A stretch of 64,000 nucleotides of DNA from Aliiglaciecola sp. 3_MG-2023 (GCF_030548205.1 NZ_JAUORV010000008.1:62001-126000), one strand, 5' to 3'; positions 27,060 to 37,168 are shown, counted from the first letter of the stretch. The notes: generated by a model from the letters alone, not told the origin. Made by a program: numbers and translations.

Positions 27060-29447
27060 GTGAAGAAATACGTAATTATTTGCTTGATGTTATTTTCATC
27101 AGTAGCGTTTTCCCAAAGTAAATCAATTAATGATTTTACCAGTGGAATGCAATCAAAGGAGGGGTTTTACACCGTTTATTATCAGCCAGATAGTGGTAAG
27201 TTGTATTTGCAGATCCAAAACTTTGGGGAGCAGGTATTATTTCAAAGTAGTTTGCCACAGGGGATTGGTTCAAATGATATTGGCCTAGATAGGTTGCAGC
27301 TGGGTAAAACCCGTTTAGTGGTGTTTGAACGCTTTGGAGATAAAGTCCTACTCAAACAACTCAATACACAGTTCCGTTCAACAACCGATAATGCAGCAGA
27401 AGCGGCCAGTATTGACGAAGCTTTTGCTGATTCTGTGATTGCTGGCTTTAAAATTGTTGCACAGCAAGATGACGCTGTTTTAGTCGATTACACAGATTTT
27501 TTGTTATCTGATATTCATGGAATTTCCGCGCGCTTGACCCGAGCTAAACAAGGTAGCTTTAAAGTTGATTCAAAACGTAGTGCCGTGTACATGCCACGTA
27601 CTAAATCCTTTGTTGATAATACGGAGATGGAATCATTAGTTACCTTCGGTGGTAGCAACCCTGGTAAGTATTTACAGCAGGTCACGCCTTCTCCAGATAG
27701 TATTACTGTGCATTTACATCATTCTTTAATTAGATTGCCTGACGACAAATATACTCCACGAGCATTTAGCCCTAATTCTGGTTTTAACAAGATGACCTAT
27801 CAGGATTATTCTGTTCCTATTGAATCATCGATGGAACAAAGTTTAATCACCCGTCATCGCCTATTTAAAAAAGATCCTAATGCTGCAGTGAGTGAAGCAG
27901 TTGAACCTATTGTTTATTATCTAGATCCCGGTGTGCCAGAACCAGTGAGAAGCGCTTTGTATGAAGGCGCTATGTGGTGGGATCAAGCCTTTAGTAAATT
28001 AGGTTATAAAAATGCCTTCCAAGTGAAAATGTTGCCTGAAGGTGCTGACCCCATGGATGTTAGATACAACGTCATTAATTGGGTTCATCGCGCGACACGT
28101 GGCTGGTCATACGGAATGTCAGTGCGTGATCCGCGTACTGGTGAAATCATCAAAGGACAGGTTACATTAGGTTCTTTGCGTGTTCGTCAGGATTACTTAA
28201 TTGCATTGGGTTTAACCAGTCCATTTAAACAAAGCGATAGCAGCATAGAAGCACAAAAGGAGATGGCGTTAGCCAGAATCCGACAATTATCCGCTCACGA
28301 AGTGGGACATACTCTAGGTATTGCCCATAACTTTGCCACCAGTGCTTATGGACGTGAGTCGGTTATGGATTATCCTCATCCTACCGTTACGGTAAAAGAT
28401 GGCAAAGTCGACATTTCCGATGCGTATGCCGTAGGTATCGGCAAATGGGATGATCATGTTATTGCTTATGGTTATCAAGACTTGCCAGATGACGCAGACG
28501 AAGTCGGTTACTTAAAAGATACCATTCAAAAAGCACTTACCTCCGGAATGACTTATATCAGCGACCGTGATGCTAGACCTAGCCACGCCATTAGCCCAAT
28601 TGGACATTTGTGGGATAACGGGCAAGATCCGGTGGAAGAACTGTATAATCTTATGGAAGTGCGTAAAGTCGCGTTAGCCGACTTTGGTATTGATTCCATA
28701 CCTGAAGGGAAAACCCTTGCCTCATTGCAAGAAACATTAGTACCTGTTTACTATCTGCATCGTTATCAGTTAGATGCAGTGGCTAAACTGATTGGTGGTA
28801 TAAACTACGCGTACGAAAGCAAAGGCGATTACTCCAAGCCTAAAGGCGTTTCCTTTGTGGAGCAAAGTAAGCAGATGGCGGCATTAGATGCCATGATAGA
28901 AACACTTTCACCTAAGTTTCTGCATATTCCCTCTAATATTAGTTCATTAATTACCCCTAAAAGTTTGGGAGAGTCTAATTCACGGGAAAGCTTTAATGGC
29001 AGAAATGGATTGAGCTTCGATCCGGTAAGTGCAGCTGAATCGGGTGCGGGTTATACTTTGGGTTTATTGCTTAAAGCTGAACGCTTAAATCGCCTTGCAG
29101 CGCGTCCTATCAATAGCCGAGATCAATTGACTATCCCTGTATTATTGGAGAAATTATTCGATGCGACAATACAACAAAAATCGAGTAAATTTGCTGCGGA
29201 TGTTAAGCTACGCGTAGACTACGTGGTACTCAATAGTGTTATCCAAGCAATGCAGTCAGAAGAAATTGCTCCAGAAGCCGAAGGCGCGTTATTAGCTGGA
29301 GTGATGGACTTACACACTTGGTTGAAAAAGAATTCACGATATGGTCAAAATAAAGTGATGGCCAAACAGTTGGATTGGTTTATGGCAACCGGTGAATGGA
29401 AAGGTGACTTTGAAGTGAAGCCACTTCCACCAGGTTCGCCTATCTAA
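27060..29447 (+). CDS. Secreted zinc metalloprotease (DUF5117/DUF4953 type)
   Basis: 795 residues from a GTG at 27060 with a TAGGAGA ribosome binding site. Signal peptide in residues 1-19 (KKYVIICLMLFSSVAFSQ). An N-terminal beta-rich domain (DUF5117-like, ~20-300) precedes a metzincin-like catalytic motif SAHEVGHTLGIAHNF (~411-425; HExxHxxGxxH) and MDYPHP, the expected Met-turn. A C-terminal helical region follows. Likely periplasmic or secreted peptidase. Single gene with a strong terminator. Confidence 0.88.
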   Translation: MKKYVIICLMLFSSVAFSQSKSINDFTSGMQSKEGFYTVYYQPDSGKLYLQIQNFGEQVLFQSSLPQGIGSNDIGLDRLQLGKTRLVVFERFGDKVLLKQLNTQFRSTTDNAAEAASIDEAFADSVIAGFKIVAQQDDAVLVDYTDFLLSDIHGISARLTRAKQGSFKVDSKRSAVYMPRTKSFVDNTEMESLVTFGGSNPGKYLQQVTPSPDSITVHLHHSLIRLPDDKYTPRAFSPNSGFNKMTYQDYSVPIESSMEQSLITRHRLFKKDPNAAVSEAVEPIVYYLDPGVPEPVRSALYEGAMWWDQAFSKLGYKNAFQVKMLPEGADPMDVRYNVINWVHRATRGWSYGMSVRDPRTGEIIKGQVTLGSLRVRQDYLIALGLTSPFKQSDSSIEAQKEMALARIRQLSAHEVGHTLGIAHNFATSAYGRESVMDYPHPTVTVKDGKVDISDAYAVGIGKWDDHVIAYGYQDLPDDADEVGYLKDTIQKALTSGMTYISDRDARPSHAISPIGHLWDNGQDPVEELYNLMEVRKVALADFGIDSIPEGKTLASLQETLVPVYYLHRYQLDAVAKLIGGINYAYESKGDYSKPKGVSFVEQSKQMAALDAMIETLSPKFLHIPSNISSLITPKSLGESNSRESFNGRNGLSFDPVSAAESGAGYTLGLLLKAERLNRLAARPINSRDQLTIPVLLEKLFDATIQQKSSKFAADVKLRVDYVVLNSVIQAMQSEEIAPEAEGALLAGVMDLHTWLKKNSRYGQNKVMAKQLDWFMATGEWKGDFEVKPLPPGSPI

Positions 29448-29478
29448 ACACTGACGTATTTTATTTTAGGTTAGATGT

Positions 29479-29502
29479 AAGCCGGCTTTTGCCGGCTTTT
29501 TT
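29479..29502 (+). terminator. Terminator after the metalloprotease gene
   Basis: AAGCCGGC-TTTT-GCCGGCTT followed by TTTT, 31 bp after the stop codon. Confidence 0.92.
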
Positions 29503-29539
29503 GGGTCAGTTAGAAATTGGCTATTAAATGGAAATTAAA

Positions 29540-30148
29540 ATGAAAAGTAGAAAAGTACATAGAATTATTGGTTTGATGCTAATTTTGCCGATGATTGGTT
29601 GGGTGATCACAGGCTTTATATTTTTCACTAAACCGGGCTATCAAGGTGCTTTTGATCAGTTGGCCATTAAAACTTATCCCTTGCAACAATCTTTTGTGAT
29701 TGAGCCTGCAAGTAATTGGCTTGAAGCAAAGGTTGTTAGAACCATATTGGGTCATCATTTATTGGTCAAAACAAGGGACGGCTTTGCGCATTTAGATCCC
29801 ATTTCTTATCAACCTAAAGAAGTGGCTGACAACGCAGGCTTACAATTACTCATCAATGATACGTTTTCCCATGACTCAAAACGCTATGGTGTAGTGTCAT
29901 CTATTGAAGGTCATAAAGCATTAACCAATACTGGGGTGGAAGTGACTGTTAATTGGACAAACTTGACTTTGAGACAAAGCGGTCAAGATACCAAGTTAAT
30001 CGATTTATTATACAAAATACATTATCTGCAATGGACATGGTCCGAAGGATTCAATCAAATTTTTGGTTTTTTAGGCCTAGTGTTATTAATTCTATTGACC
30101 CTATTTGGTATCAAAATTTTTATATCCCCTGGACACAAACAGTCGTAA
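29540..30148 (+). CDS. PepSY-associated membrane protein
   Basis: 202 residues from ATG 29540, with GGAA 7-8 bp upstream; ATG 29528 is possible. One N-terminal transmembrane helix (KVHRIIGLMLILPMIGWVIT, ~5-24) and one C-terminal helix (~173-193), with a periplasmic domain between. The N-terminal KxHRxIG signature followed by the helix is that of PepSY-associated TM proteins. The central domain lacks obvious catalytic residues. Function unknown; it sits between a terminator and the arsenic operon and probably has its own promoter. Confidence 0.65.
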   Translation: MKSRKVHRIIGLMLILPMIGWVITGFIFFTKPGYQGAFDQLAIKTYPLQQSFVIEPASNWLEAKVVRTILGHHLLVKTRDGFAHLDPISYQPKEVADNAGLQLLINDTFSHDSKRYGVVSSIEGHKALTNTGVEVTVNWTNLTLRQSGQDTKLIDLLYKIHYLQWTWSEGFNQIFGFLGLVLLILLTLFGIKIFISPGHKQS

Positions 30149-30184
30149 TCCTAAATTTGCTTCTACATCTTTCGTTATTTTTCG

Positions 30185-30228
30185 TTGACATATGAAATTT
30201 CACATATATGATATTTCATATATGTGAA
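30185..30228 (+). promoter_or_regulatory. Promoter and ArsR operator of the arsenic operon
   Basis: A consensus -35 TTGACA (30185-30190) and -10 TATGAT (30207-30212), 16 bp apart. Over the -10 lies a perfect inverted repeat of 12 bp, TTCACATATATG (30199-30210) and CATATATGTGAA (30217-30228), with a second one, ATATGAAAT / ATTTCATAT (30190-30198, 30213-30221), nested with it. Repression of the operon by the ArsR protein encoded 15 bp downstream is the expected use. Confidence 0.85.
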
Positions 30229-30243
30229 TTATCGAATGTGTTT

Positions 30244-30579
30244 ATGAGTCCTTTACAATTTTTCAAATGTCTTTCAGACGATACGCGTCTTAAGTCGTTG
30301 ATGCTCATTGCTGAGTCTGGCGAGTTATGTGTGTGTGATTTGATGGAAGCACTCAATCTTGAGCAACCCAAAATTTCCCGTCATTTAGCTGAGTTACGTA
30401 AGTGCGAACTGCTGCGGGATGAAAGACGAGGGAAGTGGGTGTATTACCGACTTCATCCTGAGTTGCCGGAATGGGCAAACAAGGTGATCCGCGAGTCTAG
30501 TCAGCACAACAAGTCATATTTTGAAGAAGCGCTGAGTAGGCTGAAAACTTCGAAAATTTCCCCTTCTAGCTGTTGTTAA
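30244..30579 (+). CDS. arsR: Arsenic-responsive repressor ArsR
   Basis: 111 residues from ATG 30244; the frame runs back into the operator, where an ATG at 30208 is not credible. Winged-helix ArsR/SmtB protein with the metalloid-binding Cys pair ELCVCDLM (~33-40) and recognition helix QPKISRHLAELRKCELL. C-terminal CC as in many ArsR proteins. It should leave the operator at 30199-30228 on binding As(III) or Sb(III). First gene of the operon. Confidence 0.93.
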   Translation: MSPLQFFKCLSDDTRLKSLMLIAESGELCVCDLMEALNLEQPKISRHLAELRKCELLRDERRGKWVYYRLHPELPEWANKVIRESSQHNKSYFEEALSRLKTSKISPSSCC

Positions 30580-30592
30580 TTAAGGTTTTAGC

Positions 30593-31063
30593 ATGAAAAT
30601 TTTATATATTTGTACCCATAATCGTTGTCGTAGCATCCTGTCTGAAGCTATCACCAATCAGTTAGCAGGAGAGGTGATTGAAGCTAAGAGTGCAGGCAGC
30701 CAACCTGCGGGAGAAGTGCACCCACTATCCATTAAATATCTGCAAGAAGCGGGAATTTCAGTTGCGGGTTTGCAGAGTCAATCGTGGGATGATTTTGAAG
30801 ATTTCGATGCTGACGTGGTAGTCACTGTATGTGATTCAGCTGCTGGGGAAGCTTGTCCTTTGTGGTTCGGAAAATCATTGAAAGTCCACTGGGGACTCAG
30901 TGATCCGTCTAAAGTGGAAGGATCAGAAGCCCAAATCGCCGCGTCTTTTAAAGCTTGCATCGAAGAAATCACTACCCGTGTTAAGCAATTAAAAGCACTG
31001 TCAGAAAGAAACCTTGATTCCGAACAGTTGAAACACGCCCTCGCCGAATTAGGAGCACGTTAA
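30593..31063 (+). CDS. arsC: Arsenate reductase, low-molecular-weight phosphatase type
   Basis: 156 residues. Reduces As(V) to As(III) in the cytoplasm, using thioredoxin or a related thiol donor. P-loop CTHNRCRS (residues 7-14) with nucleophile Cys, further Cys in [13 protein letters not shown] (second and third redox Cys), and general acid in SDPSK. It has a C-terminal extension beyond the usual ~135 residues. Lies 13 bp after arsR and 2 bp before arsH. Confidence 0.9.
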   Translation: MKILYICTHNRCRSILSEAITNQLAGEVIEAKSAGSQPAGEVHPLSIKYLQEAGISVAGLQSQSWDDFEDFDADVVVTVCDSAAGEACPLWFGKSLKVHWGLSDPSKVEGSEAQIAASFKACIEEITTRVKQLKALSERNLDSEQLKHALAELGAR

Positions 31064-31065
31064 TT

Positions 31066-31782
31066 ATGTTCCAAGATATGTCCTTAGCAAACGTTGAAGC
31101 AGAAAGTTTACATACCCCCACAATTGAAAAATGCTTGGCAGACCCTGCGGAACACGCGCCACGTATTTTATTATTGCATGGTTCTATGCGTAAACGCGCA
31201 TTTAGTCGATTGGTTGTAGAGGAATGCGCACGATTACTGATCCATTTCGGCGCGGATGTAAAAATATTTGATCCTGAAGGTTTACCGCAAACAGATACTG
31301 AAGATGAAAATCATCCCAAGGTGCAAGAATTGCGCAAACTTATGATGTGGTCAGAGGGGCAAGTATGGTGTTCACCCGAGCGTCATGGCTCTATGACCAG
31401 CATATTTAAAAGCCAAATCGATTGGGTACCTTTAAATATTGGTGGAGTCCGTCCAACTCAAGGCAAAACCCTAGCTGTGATGCAAGTTTGTGGGGGATCA
31501 CAATCCTTTAATGTGGTGAATCAACTTCGAATATTAGGTCGTTGGATGCGTATGGTAACCATACCTAATCAATCAAGTGTGGCAAAAGCGTATCTGGAAT
31601 TTGATGAGAACGACCGCATGAAACCCTCTGCATATTACAACCGTATTGTCGATGTGATGGAGGAGTTGATGAAATTCACCCTGTTACTGCGTAACAACAA
31701 AGATTATTTTGTTGACCGCTATTCTGAGCGGGTTGAGTCTGCTGAGCAGTTAAGCCAGCGAGTCAATCAACGTTCAATATAA
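31066..31782 (+). CDS. arsH: NADPH-dependent FMN reductase ArsH
   Basis: 238 residues, flavoprotein of arsenic operons; characterised members oxidise trivalent organoarsenicals. The FMN-binding [13 protein letters not shown] is at ~38-50 and the [18 protein letters not shown] segment at ~104-121, both diagnostic of ArsH rather than general NADPH-FMN reductases. Lies 2 bp after arsC and 14 bp before the efflux gene. Confidence 0.94.
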   Translation: MFQDMSLANVEAESLHTPTIEKCLADPAEHAPRILLLHGSMRKRAFSRLVVEECARLLIHFGADVKIFDPEGLPQTDTEDENHPKVQELRKLMMWSEGQVWCSPERHGSMTSIFKSQIDWVPLNIGGVRPTQGKTLAVMQVCGGSQSFNVVNQLRILGRWMRMVTIPNQSSVAKAYLEFDENDRMKPSAYYNRIVDVMEELMKFTLLLRNNKDYFVDRYSERVESAEQLSQRVNQRSI

Positions 31783-31796
31783 AAGGAGAAAATAAA

Positions 31797-32816
31797 ATGG
31801 GATTATTTGAACGTTTCTTAACGGTCTGGGTTGGTCTGGCCATTATTGTTGGTATTGTCGTTGGTAGTGTTGCCCCTGGTGCATTTGCTGTAGTAGCAAG
31901 TTTTGAGTATGCCCATGTCAATCTTGTCATTGCCGTTTTGATTTGGTTAATGATATATCCAATGATGGTGCAAATTGATTTCTCTTCTATTAAGGACGTA
32001 GGTAAAAAACCCAAAGGTTTACTCCTGACCTTGGTGATCAATTGGTTGATTAAACCTTTTACTATGGCGTTTCTGGGGTGGTTGTTCTTCAAAGGACTAT
32101 TCGCTGACTGGGTTGATCCTCAAACTGCCACAGAATATATCGCAGGCATGATTTTACTCGGTGTGGCTCCCTGCACGGCTATGGTATTTGTCTGGAGTCA
32201 GCTCATCAAAGGCGACGCAAACTATACCTTAGTTCAGGTTTCCATAAACGACATCATTATGATTTTTGCGTTTGCACCTATTGCTGGATTACTTCTAGGG
32301 GTCACTGATATTGCAGTGCCTTGGGATACATTGTTTTTGTCTGTGGTTTTGTATGTGTTAATTCCTCTGGTCGCCGGAGCGGTTACCCGTAAAAAACTAG
32401 ATAAAGCGGACGATCACTCTAGATTAGAAGGGTTTCTTGCAACCATGAAGCCTTGGTCAATCATCGGCCTTTTAGCGACAGTTGTGTTGTTGTTTGCGTT
32501 TCAATCAGAAACGATTTTAGCTAAGCCTGAAGCTATCGTTCTCATAGCTATTCCTTTATTGATTCAAACTTATGGGATTTTTGCTATTGCTTACTTCATT
32601 GCCAAGAAAATGAAATTACCTCACAAGGTGGCAGCTCCCGCTTGTATGATAGGCACATCTAATTTCTTTGAGCTGGCAGTTGCAGTGGCTATATCATTGT
32701 TTGGACTACATTCAGGTGCAGCCTTGGCAACAGTTGTTGGTGTATTAGTCGAAGTCCCCGTCATGTTGTCATTGGTCTGGTTTGCTAACCGCACCCGCCA
32801 TTGGTTCACAGAGTAA
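31797..32816 (+). CDS. acr3: Arsenite efflux permease, Acr3 family
   Basis: 339 residues with about ten transmembrane helices. Exports As(III), the product of the two reductases. The conserved Cys of helix 4 ([15 protein letters not shown]) is present, as is the [13 protein letters not shown] signature of BASS/Acr3 transporters in the penultimate helices. Good AAAGGAG ribosome binding site. This is the ACR3 type, unrelated to E. coli ArsB. Confidence 0.94.
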   Translation: MGLFERFLTVWVGLAIIVGIVVGSVAPGAFAVVASFEYAHVNLVIAVLIWLMIYPMMVQIDFSSIKDVGKKPKGLLLTLVINWLIKPFTMAFLGWLFFKGLFADWVDPQTATEYIAGMILLGVAPCTAMVFVWSQLIKGDANYTLVQVSINDIIMIFAFAPIAGLLLGVTDIAVPWDTLFLSVVLYVLIPLVAGAVTRKKLDKADDHSRLEGFLATMKPWSIIGLLATVVLLFAFQSETILAKPEAIVLIAIPLLIQTYGIFAIAYFIAKKMKLPHKVAAPACMIGTSNFFELAVAVAISLFGLHSGAALATVVGVLVEVPVMLSLVWFANRTRHWFTE

Positions 32817-32862
32817 AACAAGATGGGTCTTTATGATCTTTGTGGATGATTAAATAATCTAT

Positions 32863-32892
32863 GGCTAATGCTCTGCTAGGTTAGCATTAGCC
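32863..32892 (+). terminator. Hairpin inside the ars operon
   Basis: GGCTAATGCT / AGCATTAGCC, a perfect 10-bp stem with a 10-nt loop, between acr3 and the second arsC. No U-tract follows, so it may reduce read-through or protect the upstream mRNA rather than terminate fully. Confidence 0.5.
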
Positions 32893-32941
32893 TTAGGGGC
32901 AGTAATTTTTGTTGAGCAAGCTTAAGAATAAAAGGACGCAT

Positions 32942-33373
32942 ATGATTGTTATACATCACAACCCCGAATGCGGAACATCTCGAAACGTGCTTGCAATAAT
33001 TGAGGACGCTGGGTTTCAGCCTAAGGTTATAAATTACTTAACTGAAGGGTGGACGAAGAGTCAATTACTGGGTTTATTCGCCGCGGCGAACTTAACACCT
33101 CGCGAGGCCCTAAGAACCACAAAATCACCAGCAAGTGAACTTGGTTTATTGGACAGCAATGTCTCAGATGAAACCATTTTAGAAAATATGTTGCAATATC
33201 CGGTGTTGGTGAACCGCCCAATCGTATGCAGCCCAAAAGGGGTTAAGTTATGCCGTCCCAGTGAAGCCGTGTTAGATTTACTCGATAATTGGCCTGCTGG
33301 CCCTTATTTTAAAGAAGACGGCCAACAGATTATTGATTTAGCAGGCAATCGAGTGGAGGGGTCACAAAGCTAA
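32942..33373 (+). CDS. arsC: Arsenate reductase, glutaredoxin-coupled type
   Basis: 143 residues from ATG 32942; the frame is open back to 32909. Thioredoxin-fold arsenate reductase of the E. coli plasmid R773 type. Active-site HNPECGTSRNVL (residues 5-16, Cys at 9) and the three expected arginines in TPREALR, NRPIV and LCRPSE. Uses glutathione and glutaredoxin. It is a second reductase, not homologous to the LMW-type enzyme in the same operon, and is set apart by 125 bp and a hairpin. Confidence 0.92.
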   Translation: MIVIHHNPECGTSRNVLAIIEDAGFQPKVINYLTEGWTKSQLLGLFAAANLTPREALRTTKSPASELGLLDSNVSDETILENMLQYPVLVNRPIVCSPKGVKLCRPSEAVLDLLDNWPAGPYFKEDGQQIIDLAGNRVEGSQS

Positions 33374-33797
33374 AACTAGCCTATTTATTTTAGTCACGAG
33401 TACAGGTTTAAACTAGGCGCTTTTATGGATTAGACAATAATTGCAAAGCGTCCTATTTATTTCACTACCTAACAGTAACTCGTTCTGTCTTTCTTATTGC
33501 CTTAATACTTACAATAAATAACCTTCAACTAAGTGCTTTAAATGTCCGTCAATAATAGCTTTTGAATCCGATTTATATTTTAATGTAAATTAAATGTAAC
33601 TATTTTTATCGGTTTCTCTTGTCGCTAAAATCACTTTTTTGCTCTATAGCCCAGAAAAATCAATAACTAGGGAATGAATGCTACAACCTTGAAACAATTT
33701 ATACATATTACTAATACAAAAGTATTCGAATAATTAATTAAACTTATAGACGGAATAACTCTACTATTTTTGTATTCTAAATCAGAGGATACATTTC
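33374..33797. other. Gene-free region before the acyl-CoA dehydrogenase
   Basis: 424 bp, AT-rich, without an ORF, tRNA or strong hairpin. It must contain the promoter of the three-gene operon that starts at 33798; I see no recognisable regulator site. Confidence 0.4.
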
Positions 33798-35024
33798 ATG
33801 CATTTCGATTACTCTCCTAAAACCCAAGCTTTACTTGACCGTCTTAACGCATTCATGGACGAACATATTTATCCTGTGGAACAGGAATACATAGAGTTGG
33901 TTGACAATAATCCACAACGTTGGACAACGCCTCCCTTAATGAACGAACTCAAGGAAAAAGCCAAAGCAGCAGGGTTGTGGAATCTATTTCTACCTGAAGA
34001 ATATTTACCTTATGGTGCAGGATTGACTAATCTAGAGTATGCACCTTTGTGCGAAGCAATGGGACGAGTGTTATGGAGCCCTGAGGTGTTCAACTGCAGT
34101 GCACCAGACACAGGCAATATGGAAGTGTTGTCTAAATATGGCAGTGAAGAGCACAAAAAGCAGTGGCTTGAGCCTTTACTCAATGGTGAAATTCGCAGTG
34201 CATTTGCGATGACTGAACCTGCAGTTGCCTCTAGTGATGCAACGAATATCGAAACGGCAATTGTTCGAGAGGGTGATGAGTATGTGATCAATGGTCGTAA
34301 GTGGTATACCAGTGGGGCGATGAATACCAACTGCAAAATTATGGTAGTAATGGGTAAAACAGACCCCTCCGCCGAGCGTCATAGGCAACAATCTCAAATT
34401 TTAGTGCCTATGGATACTGCTGGTGTAACCGTTGTGCGTCCGATGCAAGCTATGGGTTTTTATGATGAGCCCATAGGCCATGCGGAAGTGTTATTCGAGA
34501 ATGTTCGCGTGCCTGCAAGTAATTTATTAGTTGGTGAGGGAGAAGGGTTTGCTATCGCTCAAGGCCGCTTAGGTCCAGGCCGAATCCATCACTGTATGCG
34601 CCTGATAGGTTGCGCTCAACGAGCGCTAGATTTAGCCTGTGAAAGGGTAGATGAGCGAGTTGCTTTTGGTCAGCCTCTTAGCAAACAGCAGTCGGTGAGA
34701 GAAGCTGTAGCGCAAATGCATTGTGATATCGAGCAGGCTAGACTGCTTACTCTTAAAGCGGCAGACAAGATGGATCGTTACGGCAACAAGGTCTCAAGAG
34801 ACATTATCGCCGCGATTAAGATTGTCGCGCCCAGCATGGCATGTCGCGTTATCGATCAATCTATTCAAATGCATGGGGCAGCAGGCACCAGCCAAGATTT
34901 TGTATTATCAGCTATTTATGCCTATGCAAGAACGATTAAATTGGCAGATGGCCCAGATCAAGTGCATATGATGCAATTGGGGCGCAACTTGATAAAAGAT
35001 CATGTTGGAAAGCAAAAAAGCTAG
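33798..35024 (+). CDS. Acyl-CoA dehydrogenase (ACAD10/11-like context)
   Basis: 408 residues, FAD-dependent. Family signatures are [18 protein letters not shown] (~138-155), a substrate-loop region [21 protein letters not shown], and the C-terminal [22 protein letters not shown] where FAD and CoA bind. It is followed by an APH-type kinase and an NADPH:quinone oxidoreductase. In mammalian ACAD10/11 and in the levulinate pathway of Pseudomonas putida (LvaA with LvaC) such kinase plus dehydrogenase pairs convert 4-hydroxyacyl-CoAs to 3-hydroxyacyl-CoAs, so the same role is inferred here. Confidence 0.9.
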   Translation: MHFDYSPKTQALLDRLNAFMDEHIYPVEQEYIELVDNNPQRWTTPPLMNELKEKAKAAGLWNLFLPEEYLPYGAGLTNLEYAPLCEAMGRVLWSPEVFNCSAPDTGNMEVLSKYGSEEHKKQWLEPLLNGEIRSAFAMTEPAVASSDATNIETAIVREGDEYVINGRKWYTSGAMNTNCKIMVVMGKTDPSAERHRQQSQILVPMDTAGVTVVRPMQAMGFYDEPIGHAEVLFENVRVPASNLLVGEGEGFAIAQGRLGPGRIHHCMRLIGCAQRALDLACERVDERVAFGQPLSKQQSVREAVAQMHCDIEQARLLTLKAADKMDRYGNKVSRDIIAAIKIVAPSMACRVIDQSIQMHGAAGTSQDFVLSAIYAYARTIKLADGPDQVHMMQLGRNLIKDHVGKQKS

Positions 35025-35077
35025 GATTAAAGCCAGCATTATTTAATCGGCTAACGTAACTATTTAAAGGGGATAAA

Positions 35078-36121
35078 GTGAGCAAAACAGATTCAGTTAA
35101 CCAGCTCGATATGGAATCATTAGAAGCGTATTTTCGTGCCAACGTATTTGATTTTACGGGGGAATTTAAAGCTGAAAAGTTTAGTGGCGGTCAATCAAAC
35201 CCGACGTTTAAGATCATGGCAGGAGACCAGAGCTATGTGCTCAGGCGTCAACCACCCGGGAAGTTGCTCAAATCTGCACATGCGGTGGATCGAGAATTTA
35301 AAGTCATCAATGCCTTACAAAACACCAAGGTGCCCGTGGCCAAGGTTTATCACCTTTGTGAAGACACCAGTGTTATTGGCAGTATGTTTTACGTGATGGA
35401 ATATGTCGACGGAGCGGTTTACTGGAACAGTAGCCTTCCGGAGATTGATAGCAACCAAAAACGTCACGAGATGTATCAGCAAATGAGTCAAGTTTTGGCT
35501 GATTTGCATGCTGTTGATGTAGACAAAGTAGGGCTAAGTGATTACGGCAAGGCAGGCAACTATTTTGAACGACAACTGAGTCGTTGGTCCAAGCAATATA
35601 AATTATCCGAAATCGACCCTATCCCCGAGATGGATACATTAATCACCTGGCTAAATCAGCATATTCCAGATGATGATGGCAAGGTGGCCTTGGTTCACGG
35701 TGACTATCGCCTAGATAATTTAATGTTTTCGAAAACATCGACAGAAATCATCGCCGTTTTGGATTGGGAATTATCCACCCTAGGCCATCCGTTGGCTGAT
35801 TTGGCGTATCAATGTATGCAATTGCGTTTACCTGCAAATATCGGCCATTCCAGTGGTTTGGGAGGCGTGGATAGACAGGCTTTAGGAATTCCCAATGAAC
35901 AAGAGTTTGTTGGCTGGTATTGCCAACGGGCAGGTTTAGCTAAAATTGAAAATTGGCATTTCTATCTTGCCTTCAGCTTTTTCCGCCTAGCTGCCATTGC
36001 CCAGGGGGTGGCGAAACGCGCGCAAGAAGGTAATGCCTCTAGTGCGCAGGCCAGTAAAGTGGGTGCCATGGTACCGCCATTAGCAAGAATGGCGATAGAA
36101 TTAATCGAGGAACATCAATGA
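35078..36121 (+). CDS. APH-type phosphotransferase (putative hydroxyacyl-CoA kinase)
   Basis: 347 residues from a GTG at 35078 with AAGGGG upstream. Aminoglycoside-phosphotransferase fold: Gly-rich FSGGQSNPTFKI (~30-41), ATP Lys region YVLRRQPPGKLLKSAH, catalytic loop LVHGDYRLDNLMF (~204-216) and metal-binding Asp in VLDWELSTLGHPLADLAY. Not an antibiotic-resistance gene: the sequence and its neighbours match the ACAD11 N-terminal kinase and LvaA, which phosphorylate a hydroxyacyl-CoA. Stop and next start overlap by 4 bp. Confidence 0.85.
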   Translation: MSKTDSVNQLDMESLEAYFRANVFDFTGEFKAEKFSGGQSNPTFKIMAGDQSYVLRRQPPGKLLKSAHAVDREFKVINALQNTKVPVAKVYHLCEDTSVIGSMFYVMEYVDGAVYWNSSLPEIDSNQKRHEMYQQMSQVLADLHAVDVDKVGLSDYGKAGNYFERQLSRWSKQYKLSEIDPIPEMDTLITWLNQHIPDDDGKVALVHGDYRLDNLMFSKTSTEIIAVLDWELSTLGHPLADLAYQCMQLRLPANIGHSSGLGGVDRQALGIPNEQEFVGWYCQRAGLAKIENWHFYLAFSFFRLAAIAQGVAKRAQEGNASSAQASKVGAMVPPLARMAIELIEEHQ

Positions 36122-37092
36122 AAGCAATAGTGTGTAAGGAATTCGCCAGCGTTGAAAAATTAAGTTACGAAGATGTCGCAGATCCAATAGCGGGTAAAGG
36201 TCAGGTGGTTGTTGATATAAAAGCCGCTGGCGTGAATTTTCCTGATGGATTGTTAGTACAAGGTCTGTACCAAAGTAAACCTGACTTTCCGTTTATTCCA
36301 GGTGGCGAAGTGGCCGGTGTGATCAGCGAAGTTGGTGAGGGGGTTCCCCATTTAACCGTGGGACGTCGTGTTATCGCCCTGTGCGTGTTAGGTGGTTATG
36401 CAGAAAAAGTGGCTGTTCCTGCTACCCATGTTCTACCTTTACCAGATCAAATTCCAGATGAAGAAGCTGCAGCTTTAGTGACAGCTCACGCTACGGCCCA
36501 TCATGGGTTGAAACAGCGAGCGAATATTCAACCTGGTGAAACCTTAGTGGTAACAGGCGCGGCTGGTGGCACAGGATTGGCCGCAGTACAAATCGGCAAA
36601 GCCATGGGCGCGAAAGTGATAGCGGTATGTTCAACACAGGAAAAGCTTGATATTGCTAAGCAAAATGGTGCTGACGTTCTGGTTAATTACACTGAAAATG
36701 ATCTTAAAACAGCCTTAAAAGAAGCGACCGACGGCAAAGGCGCTGATGTGGTGTATGAGTGCGTAGGTGGCGATACGTTTCATGCGTGTTCTCGGAGCAT
36801 GGGCTGGAATGGTCGTTTGTTAGTTGTTGGATTTGCTGGTGGCACTATTCCAGAGTTCCCGGTTAATTTAGCCTTAGTCAAAGGCTACTCTGTGGTGGGG
36901 GTGTTCTGGGGATCCTTTACTCAGCACCAACCAAAAGACTTCCAAGCCAACATGAAAGAGCTTCTTACTTGGTATTTAGAAGGTAAAGTCAAAGTGATTG
37001 TTGACCAGACGTTGCCATTAAATCGAGCTCCTGAAGCCCTTAATAAAGTGCTGGGCCGTGAAGTGAAAGGCAAAATGGCACTCAGACCTTAA
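36118..37092 (+). CDS. NADPH:quinone oxidoreductase family protein (MDR)
   Basis: 324 residues, medium-chain dehydrogenase/reductase without the zinc-site residues of alcohol dehydrogenases. N-terminal GroES-like domain (AAGVNFPDGLLVQGLY), then a Rossmann fold with TGAAGGTGLAAVQIGKAMGA (~143-162). Prefers NADPH in characterised relatives, which reduce quinones or enoyl compounds. Overlaps the kinase gene by 4 bp, so it belongs to the same catabolic operon; its precise substrate is unknown. Confidence 0.88.
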   Translation: MKAIVCKEFASVEKLSYEDVADPIAGKGQVVVDIKAAGVNFPDGLLVQGLYQSKPDFPFIPGGEVAGVISEVGEGVPHLTVGRRVIALCVLGGYAEKVAVPATHVLPLPDQIPDEEAAALVTAHATAHHGLKQRANIQPGETLVVTGAAGGTGLAAVQIGKAMGAKVIAVCSTQEKLDIAKQNGADVLVNYTENDLKTALKEATDGKGADVVYECVGGDTFHACSRSMGWNGRLLVVGFAGGTIPEFPVNLALVKGYSVVGVFWGSFTQHQPKDFQANMKELLTWYLEGKVKVIVDQTLPLNRAPEALNKVLGREVKGKMALRP

Positions 37093-37168
37093 GGCACAAT
37101 GTACGGTCATTGACGCTAGAGAGGGGAATAATCCTGCTTGAATCCGAGCAAATGAAATAATACACTGC

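Noticed and set aside
35078-36121. Aminoglycoside resistance gene
   Set aside because: The APH fold is shared, but length, sequence style and operon match acyl-CoA-linked kinases (ACAD11/LvaA type).
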